Assembly (NCBI RefSeq): GCF_051106095.1
Contig: NC_135786.1
Span: 87,704,001 to 87,768,000 of the forward strand
DNA: 64,000 nt
Source of the DNA: Pogona vitticeps
Taxonomy: Eukaryota > Chordata > Lepidosauria > Squamata > Agamidae
Direction of reading: 5' to 3'
This document shows, one piece after another, positions 25,400-64,000 of the stretch. The notes under the pieces were generated by a model that ran no database searches, was not told the DNA's origin, and was given only the letters and a program-made list of their open reading frames with translations. Position 1 is the stretch's first letter. Every line of letters begins with the position of its first letter. The translations under genes and the position numbers were made by a program.

Positions 25400-27424
25400 G
25401 GTCTCCAAGTTTCATGGAATATAATCAACACTTGACAGGAGAGTAAGATGTCTCTCATCTTTGGGGAATAATTTCTCATTAAAGAAGAGAGGGGATAGAA
25501 GATGCATCGATCAGAGGGCTTCTGTTAAAAGGCAACTGGGTGATAGAGATGACATTTCCCAGCATACATTTTTTTGGATTCCCTACATGACTACACAGAG
25601 TACATTCAGCCGTATTTTCATTTCCTACTTACTGGGCAAGTTAGATTGCCCAATATTGCACCTCAGCTGCTTTCCAGAAGTAACATAAAATGGTGGACTT
25701 ACCCAGGAATCTGATCAAATACTCAGACCATATGTCAGCCCTTGAAGAATACCTACCACTACTTGGGCAATTTCCCCATTCTTTGAAATGATGCAACATC
25801 TTTCATGAGAGTAATCTATATTCTTTCCGTGCGTGTGGTGAAATATATATGACTAAGGCCTTAAGTGTGTTAAGAATTCACCAGAACAAATATTTCTTTC
25901 AAATGAATTCTACAGTAATTATTCATGCATTAAAAGTTTCCAAAAATCACCAATGATCCAGGCACAACAACCTGAATGCTCAGATAGAATAGTCATGGTA
26001 GCCTGTTGGAAGACATTTTGCTCCCTTATTCGGAGGAATATACTACATATATTACATAAATATATTAACTAGATGCCTTTATTATTATCAACTATTTCCA
26101 GGAAATTCAGCACAGATCTCGGAAGAGAAGAACTCTATTTATCAAATTACATTTCAATACAAACAAACAAGCAAGCAATTCATAAAGGCAAAGTATAACA
26201 GGTGAAGGTGAGGTCTGAAGAATAAATTTTTAACATCATTTGTTAAGGCCAGCCACATGGCAATCAGCACAGTAAGTTGGAGATTTACACAGACATGTGA
26301 ATTTCTAGAATATGACTGATGTGAAAGGCTTATTTATGTGCTGCCTGAATTTCTGCTCAATATAAAAGGGTAAAGGGTTTCTAGGACGCACTTGCAAGTG
26401 CTTTAAGCCTTGCAGCAATTCAGGAATGCCAGAATAAAATCCCCTTTGAATGCTCTACTGTGGTAATGTTTTCCCCTTCAGTTTCCAATGAATGAAGAAA
26501 TCAATCTCTCCTTGATTCTCTCCCACTGCACCTTCCAGTGGCTCTCTGGAAGAGGGTGAGAACCATGAAAAGCAAAGAAGGAAAGGGGGGGGAGAGAAGA
26601 AAATGGGGTGAAAGATGAAGCCAAATAGAGAAAAGAATAAGGAAACTCAAAAAGCAGACCTTATTAAAACTGGGGCTGGCTCCTGAATTGTTGTGAATTA
26701 CTCAGGGCTAAGGGCAGCTATTTGTGTTCATTCTGTTACCATTTTCACATATGAAGCTGTTAGGATGGCCTTTAAACTTCTATCATGCCATTTTAATGGC
26801 TTCAGAAGTGTTACTAATATAGGGGGGAAAGGCGGACTACAGGCATTTTAAATGAGAACAATGTTATTTCCCATTGAAGTACAATGAGAACTCTTCTGCC
26901 CTATGTTGATTTCATGTTCCTGTAAAATAGTGGAATCAAGGGCTGATCTACGCCTCATGTGTGAAAAAATGTTGATTTCAACCCCAACAGATGCATTTTA
27001 AAAGTAGACAAAAGACTAATCTAACCCAGATAATGCAAACATTGTTATGAGCAATTCCCAAGTTAAGGGGAACAGTCAGAAAAATGTAACTGTCTTCTCT
27101 GAGCCAATGAAAACATTTTAATACTTATGTATCTGCTGCTAAAGGCATGAGTTTTACTCTGAGCCCCTTCTCTCATATCCCAAGTCTGGCACATGTAACA
27201 ACCCATCCTCTTTTGTAAACCAAAAACTGTTGTGGAAAGTTTGAAGTTTGAATGGAGGAACAGCAGGGAAGGATTTGCTAAGGTTTTTCCCATGCAAAAT
27301 CCTCCTGAAGCTGCTTTTCTACTCATGTTAGAAAAAATTATATAGTAAATCATCTCATCAGTGAAAAAAAATGCTGCTTCAGTCAGAGAGACAGTGTTAA
27401 AAAGCCCCTTCCTTCTGCCATTCC

Positions 27425-27655
27425 TCTTCTTTAATAAATACCTTAAATTCTGACTCATGGCCACACTTTCCAGGGGTTTCTAGAGAGAAAGTACTCAAAA
27501 GTGGATTATCATTTCCTTTTTCTAGGGGCATCCTGGGACTGTGCAGCTCACCCAAAGCCACATAGGTTGGCCTTTCTAGGATGCCCAGTGGAGCACTGAA
27601 CTCCTAGCCTCTGGCTCCCCAGTCAGATGCCTAACTTACTGAGTGAAAATTCAAA
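27425..27655 (-). mobile_element. tRNA-derived SINE, diverged
   Basis: On the minus strand the tRNA-like end includes GAGCCAGAGGCTAGGAGTTC, then TGGGCATCCTAGAAAGGCC, GGTGAGCTGC and CCCAGGATGCCCC. It parallels the 13450-13665 copy. It sits 1.1-1.4 kb downstream of the DDAH1 stop. Confidence 0.65.
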
Positions 27656-28090
27656 TGACTAGGGTTTTAAAAAATAAATATAAAATATTTTGTTGATTCT
27701 TTTAGTTCATACATACCAATGGCAGATCAATGGAAAACTGAGTGAGAAGCTCTATCACAGGACAAGATTCCTGCAACAGAGTCAACAGCAGAAATAACAA
27801 AAGTTATCCAAATAGTCCCTAACTATCTACCATCAGCTCTTGACACCTAGGGTGTTAGGATGCAAGTCATCACCATGTGGTGGCCACAAAACATGTTAGC
27901 AGAACTGCTTTTAGAAGAGGCTCTCTAAAAAGTTATAGGGTTTCTGCTAATGAACCATATGCCCGTACAAAGGCGTATGGTTGTTTCATTCTTTGGAAAC
28001 CCTGTTTCATTGGCAGAATTCTCATGTGCTCTACAAGAGGGTTCAGTTCAGTTTCTGGCCAATGCAACATAACTTTGATAGTCAGAATGT

Positions 28091-28290
28091 AGTGGTTAAA
28101 TGGTTGAATTAGGACTCTAACTCCCATTCAGCCATGAAATTAACTTTGTCCAGTCATACTCTCTGAGTCTGACTCACCTCACAGGTTTGTTGTGAGGATG
28201 GATTGGAGGAGGAAGAGAGCAACGGGTGCTGCCTTGGGTTCCTTGAAACAACACTGGGATATAAATGTAAACATAAATAATAAATAAAGC
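28091..28290 (+). mobile_element. MIR-like tRNA SINE with L2-type tail
   Basis: The order is a tRNA-like GTAGTGGTTAAATGGTTGAA, TCAGCCATGAAATTAACTTT, TCACCTCACAGGTTTGTTGT, GAGGATGGATTGGAGGAGG and GGGATATAAATGTAAACATA, ending in AATAAATAA. This is the widespread reptilian tRNA-SINE layout. Confidence 0.75.
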
Positions 28291-28344
28291 ATCTCTTGGA
28301 AGTCAAATATACAAAAATGGATATAAATCTGTTCACTATAAAGC

Positions 28345-28445
28345 AGGTATGGGCAATTGCGGCCCTCCAGATACTGTTGTAGTTGTTGCCCTACATATCC
28401 CATGATTCTGGCTGGCTGATTGGAATTGTAGTTCAGCCCATGTGG
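28345..28445. mobile_element. Palindromic MITE fragment (GCGGCCCTCCAGAT)
   Basis: The left block GGGCAATTGCGGCCCTCCAG and the right block TTCAGCCCATGTGGAGGGAC are imperfect inverted repeats around TTGTAGTT/AATTGTAGTT. A similar layout occurs near 53211-53322. Confidence 0.5.
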
Positions 28446-28797
28446 AGGGACAGAGTTGTAAAATGAGGTTTAGACACGGGGTCTTAAAAATTTCAGTTAG
28501 TCAGAAATAACGTTAGAACTACTGTTGGTTCCATACTGGTTCCACACCAATGGTATAACCACAAATCATTGTAATGGTCCTCTGTAAGCTCAGACAAACA
28601 TGCTGCAAAGTCCTTTAACATCATAAGAAAAAAGCATATACACACATCTTAATTACCATCTGAAGGGGCACCATTGTAAACAAAGGTTAGTAGCACAGTG
28701 GTTCAGTAGATTGTCAAGAAAACCGATAAAAGTGGATACAGATTCATTCGCCTTGCACGTAGGTTATTGCCATTTACAAGGGACAGAGTCTGTAAAC

Positions 28798-55974
<27,177 letters not shown>

Positions 55975-58029
55975 CTAATGCATGCTTTTGGACTTCAAAT
56001 CAACTTCAACATCTGTGAGTCAACCAAGAAGGAAATGCCCAGAAATTTGATGAAACATAGTCTTTACATTGTTCAGAAAAATAGATTTCAAAAGTTATAA
56101 CTTGGGATGAGAAAAACCCTTAGTCTTGTATGGTCTCCTCACCCCCTTTCAAGGTAACATGAGAAATGGCAGAAAGGTTCCACTGGTTTTCTCTGGACTG
56201 CATCCAGAATGTAGAGCCAAGGCATTGGTCACAGCAATAAGATAAACCAGGTGAAAGGAAAGCAAGAGACAAGTTCTCAGAATATCAAGATCTGTACTAG
56301 CACAAAGAAAGCAATGCCTCCTCCATCCACCTTGGTACAGTGATGCCAAGTGAAGTGGCTGAATTTGAGAGCAGGTGAATTTATTACCCTGGTAGGGAAA
56401 ATAGGTAGTAGGTGGACACAACTCTGATATAACTCAGAAGCTATATATTAAAAAAAAACACCACAACTATTCCCAGATGTAATATCTATAGTGTCAAAAG
56501 GCTGGAGCTTAAGAAGGTTATTTAGGTCTTGTAACAACATCAGTGAATTGTTTGAATGAATACTGTCAATTAAGGAGCCCAAGAGTTTCATCCCGGAAAC
56601 ACAAAACCAATGTTGTCTCTCTTCTGTTTTAACAGCAATTAAAAAAAACTTTATGAGATATATTTTTACACCAATGGGGTTTTTGAACCCCTGAAATTCA
56701 CCCTTATATATAGCCATGCCAATGACACAGAAGTGCTAGGAGGAAAGGTCTGAGACTAGCTAACAACTAGCTTCCCTAACCCTGAGATCACTCAGTCTAG
56801 AATAGATCCTCCAAGACGGAAAGCCTTTGAACCCTTTTGAGGGGCCAGTCTCCTCTTAACTCTTAGTGCCTTGGATCCTCTAGTGTAAGGAAAACAAGTC
56901 CATCAGTATAGGGAGGGAAACACATGCAGGGAAAAATCATGGAGAGGCAGTGGTATGGTATATTCAGACATGTTCCCCTTTTAAGGCTTTGTGCTTCTCA
57001 TCAAAAGGTTGGAGGGAGCTTAAGAAGAATAACCACCCCCAGAAAAAATAAATAAAAAGACTCAACTAAAGGCAGAAATGGACATTATAGTTAGATTGTG
57101 ATTAGAGCTGAAAACACATTTGTGTTAGAAAAACCATGGTTGAAAAACCAGAATGCAAAGGAATGCTGGAGATCAGTCACTCACAACACAAAACCTAATT
57201 TCCAAGTTAGAGGTGAGAGAAGCTTCCGGCTGAGCTTTCAGATACTTTTAGTATTTAAAGATACCTCTCCTTTAATGACAGATTAATGTATTTGTGACAT
57301 CTGTTTTGTCCCCAAAACTAAACTCTTGTGGTTTCCCTTCTGTCTAGAGTTCTGAAAGATATGCCACTGTTTTGGGGCCTTTACTCCTCTGATCCCCCTC
57401 CCTGGGAGGGATTCATATATTGGATCAGATTGCTAACAGACCAGTGATGCACTTTACTAGCTATAATACAGTAATTTACTTACTGAAATAACTGGAAACA
57501 AATGAAAGGCAAAGATAGGGGAATATGTCTAGCTGCCACGCATTTTCACTTGTTGGCTTGCATTCATTCTCTCTCCATGTCTCCCAAGGGCATATGTTTT
57601 TCCTATGACGTTTGCTAAGATTTTGCAGTGGAAGGAAAGAACTGTGATAGCTCCAGATTTTTCCTTTATATGTATCCACAGTTAATGTTTTTCATGTCCA
57701 AAGAGATGGATAAAACATAAAGGGGGTAGACTCTTTTCAGCAGTCTAAAGCTATCCCACCTGCAAGATAGCACAAGGAAAACTTGGCAACAAATATGCCT
57801 CATTTGGTGCCTATCAGTGGGTTCCTGAGACTTCCACCCATTTACTGTACTGGACTTTCCAATTATTGCCTATGTAATCCCTGTGGCCTAACTGTATGGG
57901 CAGATTTTTAAATGAAGGGGCTCTGTTTTTAAAGTTTTGGTTTAGAGAGGAGAGTTGGGGAGGAACAGAGTTGCTTCTTCCCAGAAGCAGAAATTAGGCC
58001 CTAATCATGTTGATTTAAGCAACAGTATT

Positions 58030-61000
58030 TCAAATAGCTCCTTCATGGATAGCTGCCTTTTCATGGCGAATGGGCTTGAGTAATTCAGAGAAGCTATGGG
58101 CTATGCCGTGCAGGGACATCCAAGATGGACAGGACATAGTGGAGAGTTCGGACTAAATGTGATCCACCTGGAGCAGGAACTGGCAAGCCACTCCAGGATC
58201 TTTGCCAAGAAAACCCCATGAACAGAAACAAAAGGCTAAAATATATGAAGCTGGAAGATGAGCCCCTGAAGTCAGAAGGCATCCAAAATGCTACTGAGGA
58301 AGAGTGGAAGACAAGTACAAGTAGCTCCAGAGCTAATGAAGTGTTTGGGCTAAAGCCGAAAGGACACTCAGCTGCAGGCATGCCTGGAAGTGAAAGGAAA
58401 GTCCAATGCTGCAAAGAAAAATACTGCATAGGAACCTAGAATGTAAGATCTATGAACCTTGGTAAGCTGGATGTGGTCAAACAGGAGATGGCAAAAATAA
58501 ACATCGACATCCTGGGTGTCAGTGAACTAAAATGGATGGGAATGGGTAAATTCAATTCAGACGATTATCATATATTGTGGGCAAGAATCCCGTAAAAGAA
58601 ATGGAGTAGCCCTCATAGTCAACAAAAGAGTGAGAAAAGCTGTACTGGGATACAATCTCAAAAAGGATTTCAATACGAATCCAAGGTGGACCTTTCAACA
58701 TCACAGTAATCCATGTTTATGCACCAACCACCAATACTGAAGAGGCTGAAGTTGACCAATTCTATGAAGACTTAAAACACCTTCTAGAATTGACACCAAA
58801 GAAAGATGTTCTTCTCATTATAGGGGATTGGAATGCTAAAGTAGGGAGTCAAGAGATAAAAGGAAAAAGCAGGTATGGTTGGCCTTGGAGTTCAAAATGA
58901 AGCAGGGCAAAATCTAATAGAGTTTTGTCAAGAGAACAAGCTGGTCATCACACTCTTTTCCAACAACACAAGAGGTGACTAAACACATGGACATCACCAG
59001 ATGGGCAATACCAAAATCAGATTGATTATATTCTCTATAGAAACTCTACACAGTCAGCAAAAACAGGACCTGGAACTGATTGTGGCTCTGATCATCAGCT
59101 ACTTATAGCAAAACTCAACCTTAAATTGAAGAAAGTGGGAAAAACCACTGGCCTAGTCAGGTATAATCTAAACCAAATCCCTTATGAGTACACAGTGGAA
59201 GTGAAGAACAAATTTAAGGAACTAGATTTGGTGGGCAGAGAGCCTGAAGAACTATGGATGGAGGCTCGTAACATTGTACAGGAGGCAGCAACAAAACCAT
59301 CCCAAAGAAAAGGAAATGCAACAAAACAAAGTGGCTGTCCAAAAAGGCCTTACAAATAGCAGAGAAGGGAAACAAAATGCAAGGGAGATATGGAAAGTTA
59401 CAGAAAATTGAATGCAGACTTCCAAAGAACAGCAAGGAAAGACAAGAGGGCTTTCTTAAATGAACAGTGCAAAGAAATAAAGGAAAATAATAGAAAGGGA
59501 AAAACCAGAGATCTGTTCAAGAAAATTGGAGCTATTAAATGAACTTTTTGTGAAAAGATGGACATAATAACAGTAGGGACCTTGATAAAACAGTAGGGAC
59601 CTAACAGAAGCACAAGACATCAAGAAGAGTTGGCAAGAATATACAGAGGAATTATATCAGAAAGATCTGGATGTCCTGGACAACCCGGATAGTGTGGTTG
59701 CTGACCTTGAGCCAGACATCTTGGAGAGTGAAGTCAAGTGGGCCTTAGAAAGCATAGCTAACAACAAGGCCAGTGGAGGTGATGGCATTCCAGTCGAACT
59801 ATTTAAAATCTTAAAAGATGATGCTGTCAAGGTGCTACACTCAATATGCCAGCAAGTTTGGAAAACTCACCAGTGGCCAGAGGATTGGAAAAGATCACTC
59901 TACATCTCAATCTCAAAGAAGGGCAGTGCCAAAGAATGATCCAACTACTGTACAACTGCACTCATTTCACACGCTAGCAAGGTTATGCTCAAAATCCTAC
60001 AAAGTAGGCTTCAGCAGTATGTGGACCGAGAACTCCCAGAAGTACAAGCTAGATTACAAAGGGCCAGAGGAACTAAAACCAAATTGCTAACATGTGCTGG
60101 ATTATGGAGAAAGCCAGAGAGGTCCAGAAAGTCATCTACTTCTGCTTCAATGACTATGCAAAAGCCTTTGACTGTGTGGAACACAACAAGTTCTTAAAGA
60201 AATGGGAGTGCCTGATCACCTTATCTATCTCCTGAGAAATCCGTATGTGGGACAAGAAGCAACAGTTAGAACTGGATATGGAACAACTGATTGGTTCAAA
60301 ATTGGGAAAGGAGTACGACAAGGCTGTATATTGTCCCCCTGCTTATTTAACTTATATGCAGAATGCATCATGCGAAAGGCTGGACTGGATGATTCCCAAG
60401 CCGGAATTAAGAGAGTTGGAAGAAATATCAACAACCTCAGATATTCAGATGATACTACTCTGATGGCAGAAAGTGAGGAGGAATTAAGGAACCTTTTAAT
60501 GAGGGTGAAAGAGGAGAATGCAAAAAACAGTCTGAAGCTGAACATCAAAAAAAACTAAGATCATGGCCACTGGTCCTCCTGGGAAATACAAGGGTAAGAT
60601 ATGGAGGCAGTGGCAGATTTTACTTTCTTGGGCTCCATGATCACTGTAGATGGTGACAGCAACCACGAAATTAAAAGACGCCTGCTTCTTGGGAGGAAAG
60701 CGATGACAAACCTAGACAGCATCTTACAAAGCAGGGACATCACCTTGCCAACAAAGGTTTGCATAGACAAAGCTATGTTTTTTCCAGAAGCGATATATGG
60801 AAGTGAGAGCTGGACCATAAAGAAAGCTGACCGCTGAAGAATTGATGCTTTTGAATTGTGGTGCTAGAGGAGACTCTTGAGAATCCCCTGGACTGCAAAG
60901 AGAACAAACCTATGCATTGTGAAGGAAATCAACCCTGAGTGCTCACTGGAAGGACAGATTCTGAAGCTGAGGCTCCAATACTTTGGCCATCTCATGAGAA

Positions 61001-61345
61001 GAGAAGACTCCCTGGAAAAGACCCTGATGTTGGAAAAGTGTGAGGGCAAGAGGAGAAGGGGATGACAGAGGACGAGATGGTTGGACAGTATCATCTAAAC
61101 CACTGGTTCTTAACCTTTGTTACTCAGATATTTTTGGACTGCAACTCCCAGAAGCCTTCACCATCAGCTCTGCTGGCTGAGGTTTCTGGGAGTTGCAGTT
61201 CAAAAACGCCTGAGTAACAAAGGTTAAGAACCACTGATCTAAACTACCAACATGAATTTAACCAAACTCCAGGAGGCAGTGGAAGACAGGGGGCTTGGCA
61301 TGCTCTGCTTCATGGGGTCACGAAGAGTCGGACACGAAAAGCACG
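58030..61345 (+). mobile_element. RTE/BovB LINE, near full length but degenerate
   Basis: A 5' block shared with 7948-8430 leads into an APE-type endonuclease region (about 58440-59110; decoded scraps around NVRSMN and ILGVSELKWMGMG). The RT follows: NKASGGDGIPVELFKIL at about 59764-59815 and the YSDDTT catalytic box near 60440-60460, then the thumb/C-terminal region to about 61090. Coding is split over several frames, so it cannot make a whole ORF2 protein. The 3' tail is GGGGTCACGAAGAGTCGGAC. Confidence 0.93.
61101..61236. mobile_element. hAT-type palindromic MITE inside BovB 3' end
   Basis: A 136-bp element with ends CACTGGTTCTTAACCTTTGT and ACAAAGGTTAAGAACCACTG. A perfect 8-bp duplication ATCTAAAC lies at 61093-61100 and 61237-61244. 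The left TIR has one mismatch to the family CAGTGG. Confidence 0.95.
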
Positions 61346-61569
61346 TTATGTGTAGTGGGTATTATTATGCATTATTTATGTACTATACTATTCATTCATT
61401 ATATTTATTTATTTGAAATATTTATATGTCATCTTGCTCCGAAAGGATCCAATGTGGCTTTTAACGTTTTCTCTTATTGGAACAGCCACCTTTTATTATT
61501 TGGATTATTATATAAAAGACGTTCTGGGACTGATTCTTTGACTTGGGAGTAAAGAGACTTTAGAGGACC

Positions 61570-62450
61570 CCTGTTCAAATGTCTGATGTCTTTTTTCGTG
61601 CATTCAGGGTACATATTTACATTATCCAGTTTGAATAGGTTTGTATTCTTTAAAAAAAAAAAAACCAGAAACCTTTGCAGAGTTAATTGTGTTTGTAATT
61701 GTGAGCCCCACCAGCCCCGGCAATTGGTATTCATACTTTTCAGCTTCCCCCTTGGGAACCCAAAATGGTACCAAGGAATCTTCTTTATATATTCACCCTG
61801 GGTTTCCTCTTCTTCACAGGGCTCCTCGGCCCAATAGTTGCCCAACCATTCTTCCTAAGTTTCTCCCCAGTCCCCATCCCCTGAAGGTCCTTCTTATGCC
61901 TCCTGGCCCTTCTGCTCTCTGGGATTCGTGAGCATGGAATTCTCCCTTCTGTACAAGGTTGTCTCTCTCTCCCCTTAATGAGTCCCCTCCATCCTGGCTC
62001 TGAGGTGCCTCTCCCTCCCTTTGGGTTCCCCCCACTGAATTTAAAGTGACTCTCTCTCTCCCTTGAGGTTCCTGCAACTTCTCCATCTGACAGCTTTCTT
62101 CTTCCCTCTTTGCCTCCCGGGTTTCTACTTCCTCTGATGGCAAGGCAGTTGTAATATCTGTCATCTGCCAGGAGTAGACAAGTTCCCACTGCTCCCTTAG
62201 GGGTTATCCCCCAATGCCAAGGACAGACATGACGACCATGTCTTCAGTCTGTGTCTCGGTTTCCCAGGAAGGGCTGGGTTCCAGGGTAGTGGAGCTCTGT
62301 AAACTGTCTGCAGTTAACTGGGTGGAGGTAGTAATCCAGGCAGCAGTCCAAATGAAAGACTTTGGTCCCTGGTCGGAGCATGACGGCATACCAACAGGGG
62401 TATCTGTGACCCTGTCCCCCTGACAGTAATATTTATTTTAGAAGATATTT
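61570..62450 (-). repeat. Unclassified purine-rich (minus) stretch
   Basis: The minus strand is G/A-rich and long-open in two frames (about 116 and 134 codons) with low-complexity Glu/Arg/Gly content. It resembles the compositional style of the 15420 and 33480 repeats but lacks clear shared blocks. It could be a retroelement remnant; not identified. Confidence 0.35.
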
Positions 62451-62719
62451 CTATAGGATCCAGGAGTACATAAACCTGAAAAAGAAACTTGCTTTGCTCA
62501 CTTTTCACCCCACCTTCTTTTAGTTATAATCCTTCCTCGGGTTAAGAGTATTTTCAGCTGTGTATAGAGTATAAGATGGCTGTGTAACCCCTAAGGACTA
62601 AATGATTTAACTCAGAAGGTATGGGATCCTAAAGGAAGGGTCTCTACTCTGGTGGGGGGGGGGGAGAGAGAAAGAAATTAAGAATGGAAGTTCTATTCCT
62701 CAGGGAGTAGAGTCATTTT

Positions 62720-63290
62720 TTTAATTGTTATGTGCCACAAAGTTACCTCTGGAGTGTGGCAACCGTATGAATGAGTGACCTCCAAAATGTTCTGCCCTTC
62801 AGGAGTGTACACTCATGTAGACTCACAGCTGTAGCTTCCTGTATTTTATTTATTTATTTATTTATTCGATTTATATCCCGCCTATCTAGTCGGTTAGGAC
62901 CACTCCATCTCATATTCCATCTTGTTCCAACTGTAAGTTGCGCAGGATTCAAACTTTCCTTTCACCTCAGTGCATGTCAGCCACGAGTTTTTCTTTTGGC
63001 TTGAATCCAGTTGCATCTTTAGTAACATCACTTTTCATACTTGTCCTTTGCTCTTCCCCAGGAGCTGATTGAATGCCTTTCAGCCTGAGTTCCATCTTCC
63101 AGCATCTTGTTTCATAATGGATGATCTCATCACAGGGGTTTCAAGGTAACAAACATTCAGCAGTGGTTTGCCATTGCCTTCTTCTGCACAATACTAATAG
63201 CATTTAGCTTGAAGGTCACTGCCGTAATCTGTGAAAGATCCTCTGCCAGTGTCACCTTTAACTGCGGCTGCCACCCAACAGCTGCCCTCT
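62720..63290 (-). mobile_element. RTE 5'-region remnants interrupted by an L2-type tail
   Basis: TTATGTGCCACAAAGTTACC and GAATGAGTGACCTCCAAAAT (62725-62795) and the block at 62940-63290 (CCTTTCACCTCAGTGCATGT; CAGCAGTGGTTTGCCATTGC; TTAGCTTGAAGGTCACTGCC) parallel the 5' part of the RTE copy near 42350-42430. Between them lies (TTTA)n plus TTTATATCCCGCC. Confidence 0.55.
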
Positions 63291-63524
63291 AGAAATTTCT
63301 CCACCCTCATTACCACTGAAACTATCCATTCTCTTCTTGACATATACTGTACCTATGAATGTATGAGTAGCAGCTTTTCAATTAGTGGCCATTCACCACC
63401 ACAATTTACACAATAATACCAGTATATATCCAAAGAGGATTCTGGCTGTTATTAAATGTTAGTCCCACAGAACCAGAGAAGTGGAGTGCATGCACCTGTA
63501 TGTGAATTGAGACAAACATAATGG

Positions 63525-63645
63525 ATTGGATCTAAATTTAATTATGATTAGAGTAGACCCACTGAAATTAGGAAACCTTATATTAATTGTAATTAACTTG
63601 TCCCAGTGATTTCAATGGATTTACACTAAGTATGACAAAATGCAG
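63525..63645. repeat. Palindromic MITE-like repeat
   Basis: The left AGAGTAGACCCACTGAAATT and the right CAGTGATTTCAATGGATTTA, ACACTAAGTATGAC are imperfect inverted repeats around TTAATTGTAATTAACTT. The pattern is common in reptile genomes. The family is not assigned. Confidence 0.4.
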
Positions 63646-64000
63646 GTTAATTTGTGATGTTGCAGCCACCAGCCAAAAGGCGCTTCACCTCAGTGGATCT
63701 TCTCCACTCAAAATCACCATGTAGTTGAAAATGTACAAATACATTTTAAAGTGTCTGTCTTAGAAGAAAAGGTGTACATTTGTTTACAAAAATGTAGACA
63801 TTGCACCCACTACTCTCATAGTATTATATTTGTACAAACTCATATGTTGAACCTTAGGTTCAAGAACATACACTGTAAGATTTTTGCAACCACTGCTACC
63901 TGTTGATATGTCAATTGGCTGAATTCTTAAGCCTTTGCAGCTTTGTGCAGTGCTTTTTTCTTAATAAGCACATTCCTTTTGTGAAATGGCACGTATCTAA

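Larger units (their letters stand above)
25400..28797 (-). other. Presumed DDAH1 3' UTR and downstream flank, end not placed
   Basis: Human DDAH1 has a 3' UTR of a few kilobases, so part of this AT-rich stretch is probably transcribed. Several minus-strand AATAAA-like signals occur (for example near 26078 and 25360), but none can be chosen from sequence alone. Two SINE remnants interrupt the region, which argues that the UTR may end before or be punctuated by them. Confidence 0.35.

Noticed and set aside
26200-26960. Possible conserved noncoding element between DDAH1 and BCL10
   Set aside because: It looks like unique sequence of moderate complexity, but conservation cannot be judged without other species.
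58030-61345. Active BovB LINE
   Set aside because: The reading frame is broken in several places and a MITE sits near its 3' end; it is a relic.

Overview
The window is vertebrate nuclear DNA, almost certainly from a squamate reptile (lizard or snake). The evidence is a pair of Sauria SINEs, an RTE/BovB LINE, further RTE and L2 fragments, several squamate-type tRNA SINEs, hAT- and Tc1/mariner-type MITEs, and long microsatellites. Genes have short exons, GT-AG introns and one CpG island. Nothing bacterial or viral in organisation is present. I could not narrow the species further.

Two protein genes are present, both on the minus strand and in the order known from human chromosome 1p22. BCL10 is complete as coding sequence: exon 1 at 10709-10780, exon 2 at 3489-3777 and exon 3 at 470-831 join in frame to give 240 residues with an N-terminal CARD and a C-terminal LRSR motif. 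Its CpG-island promoter is at about 10080-11090. DDAH1 lies upstream on the same strand and is partial: exons 2-6 (55797-55896, 53957-54030, 51277-51396, 29516-29659, 28798-28914) give 184 residues including catalytic His and Cys. Exon 1 must lie beyond base 64000. The two genes are not functionally linked: BCL10 relays CARD-receptor signals to MALT1 and NF-kB, and DDAH1 degrades asymmetric dimethylarginine.

Layout: 1-469, BCL10 3' UTR with an old MITE; 470-10780, BCL10 with intron 1 carrying three related Tc1/mariner-type MITE copies, a BovB deletion derivative and a Penelope-like fragment; 10781-28797, intergenic, with SINE, L2 and hAT remnants and unassigned sequence, part of which is probably DDAH1 3' UTR; 28798-55896, DDAH1 exons 6 to 2, with a 21.6-kb intron 4 holding a nested hAT/Penelope-like element, a split Sauria SINE and two hairpin-rich MITEs, and an intron 3 holding a solo LTR interrupted by a MITE; 55897-64000, DDAH1 intron 1, with a 3.3-kb degenerate BovB LINE that itself carries a hAT MITE.

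I found no new multi-gene system. The most informative structures are nested insertions whose target-site duplications can be read directly, a BovB copy reduced to its two ends, and a MITE subfamily built of consecutive long hairpins.
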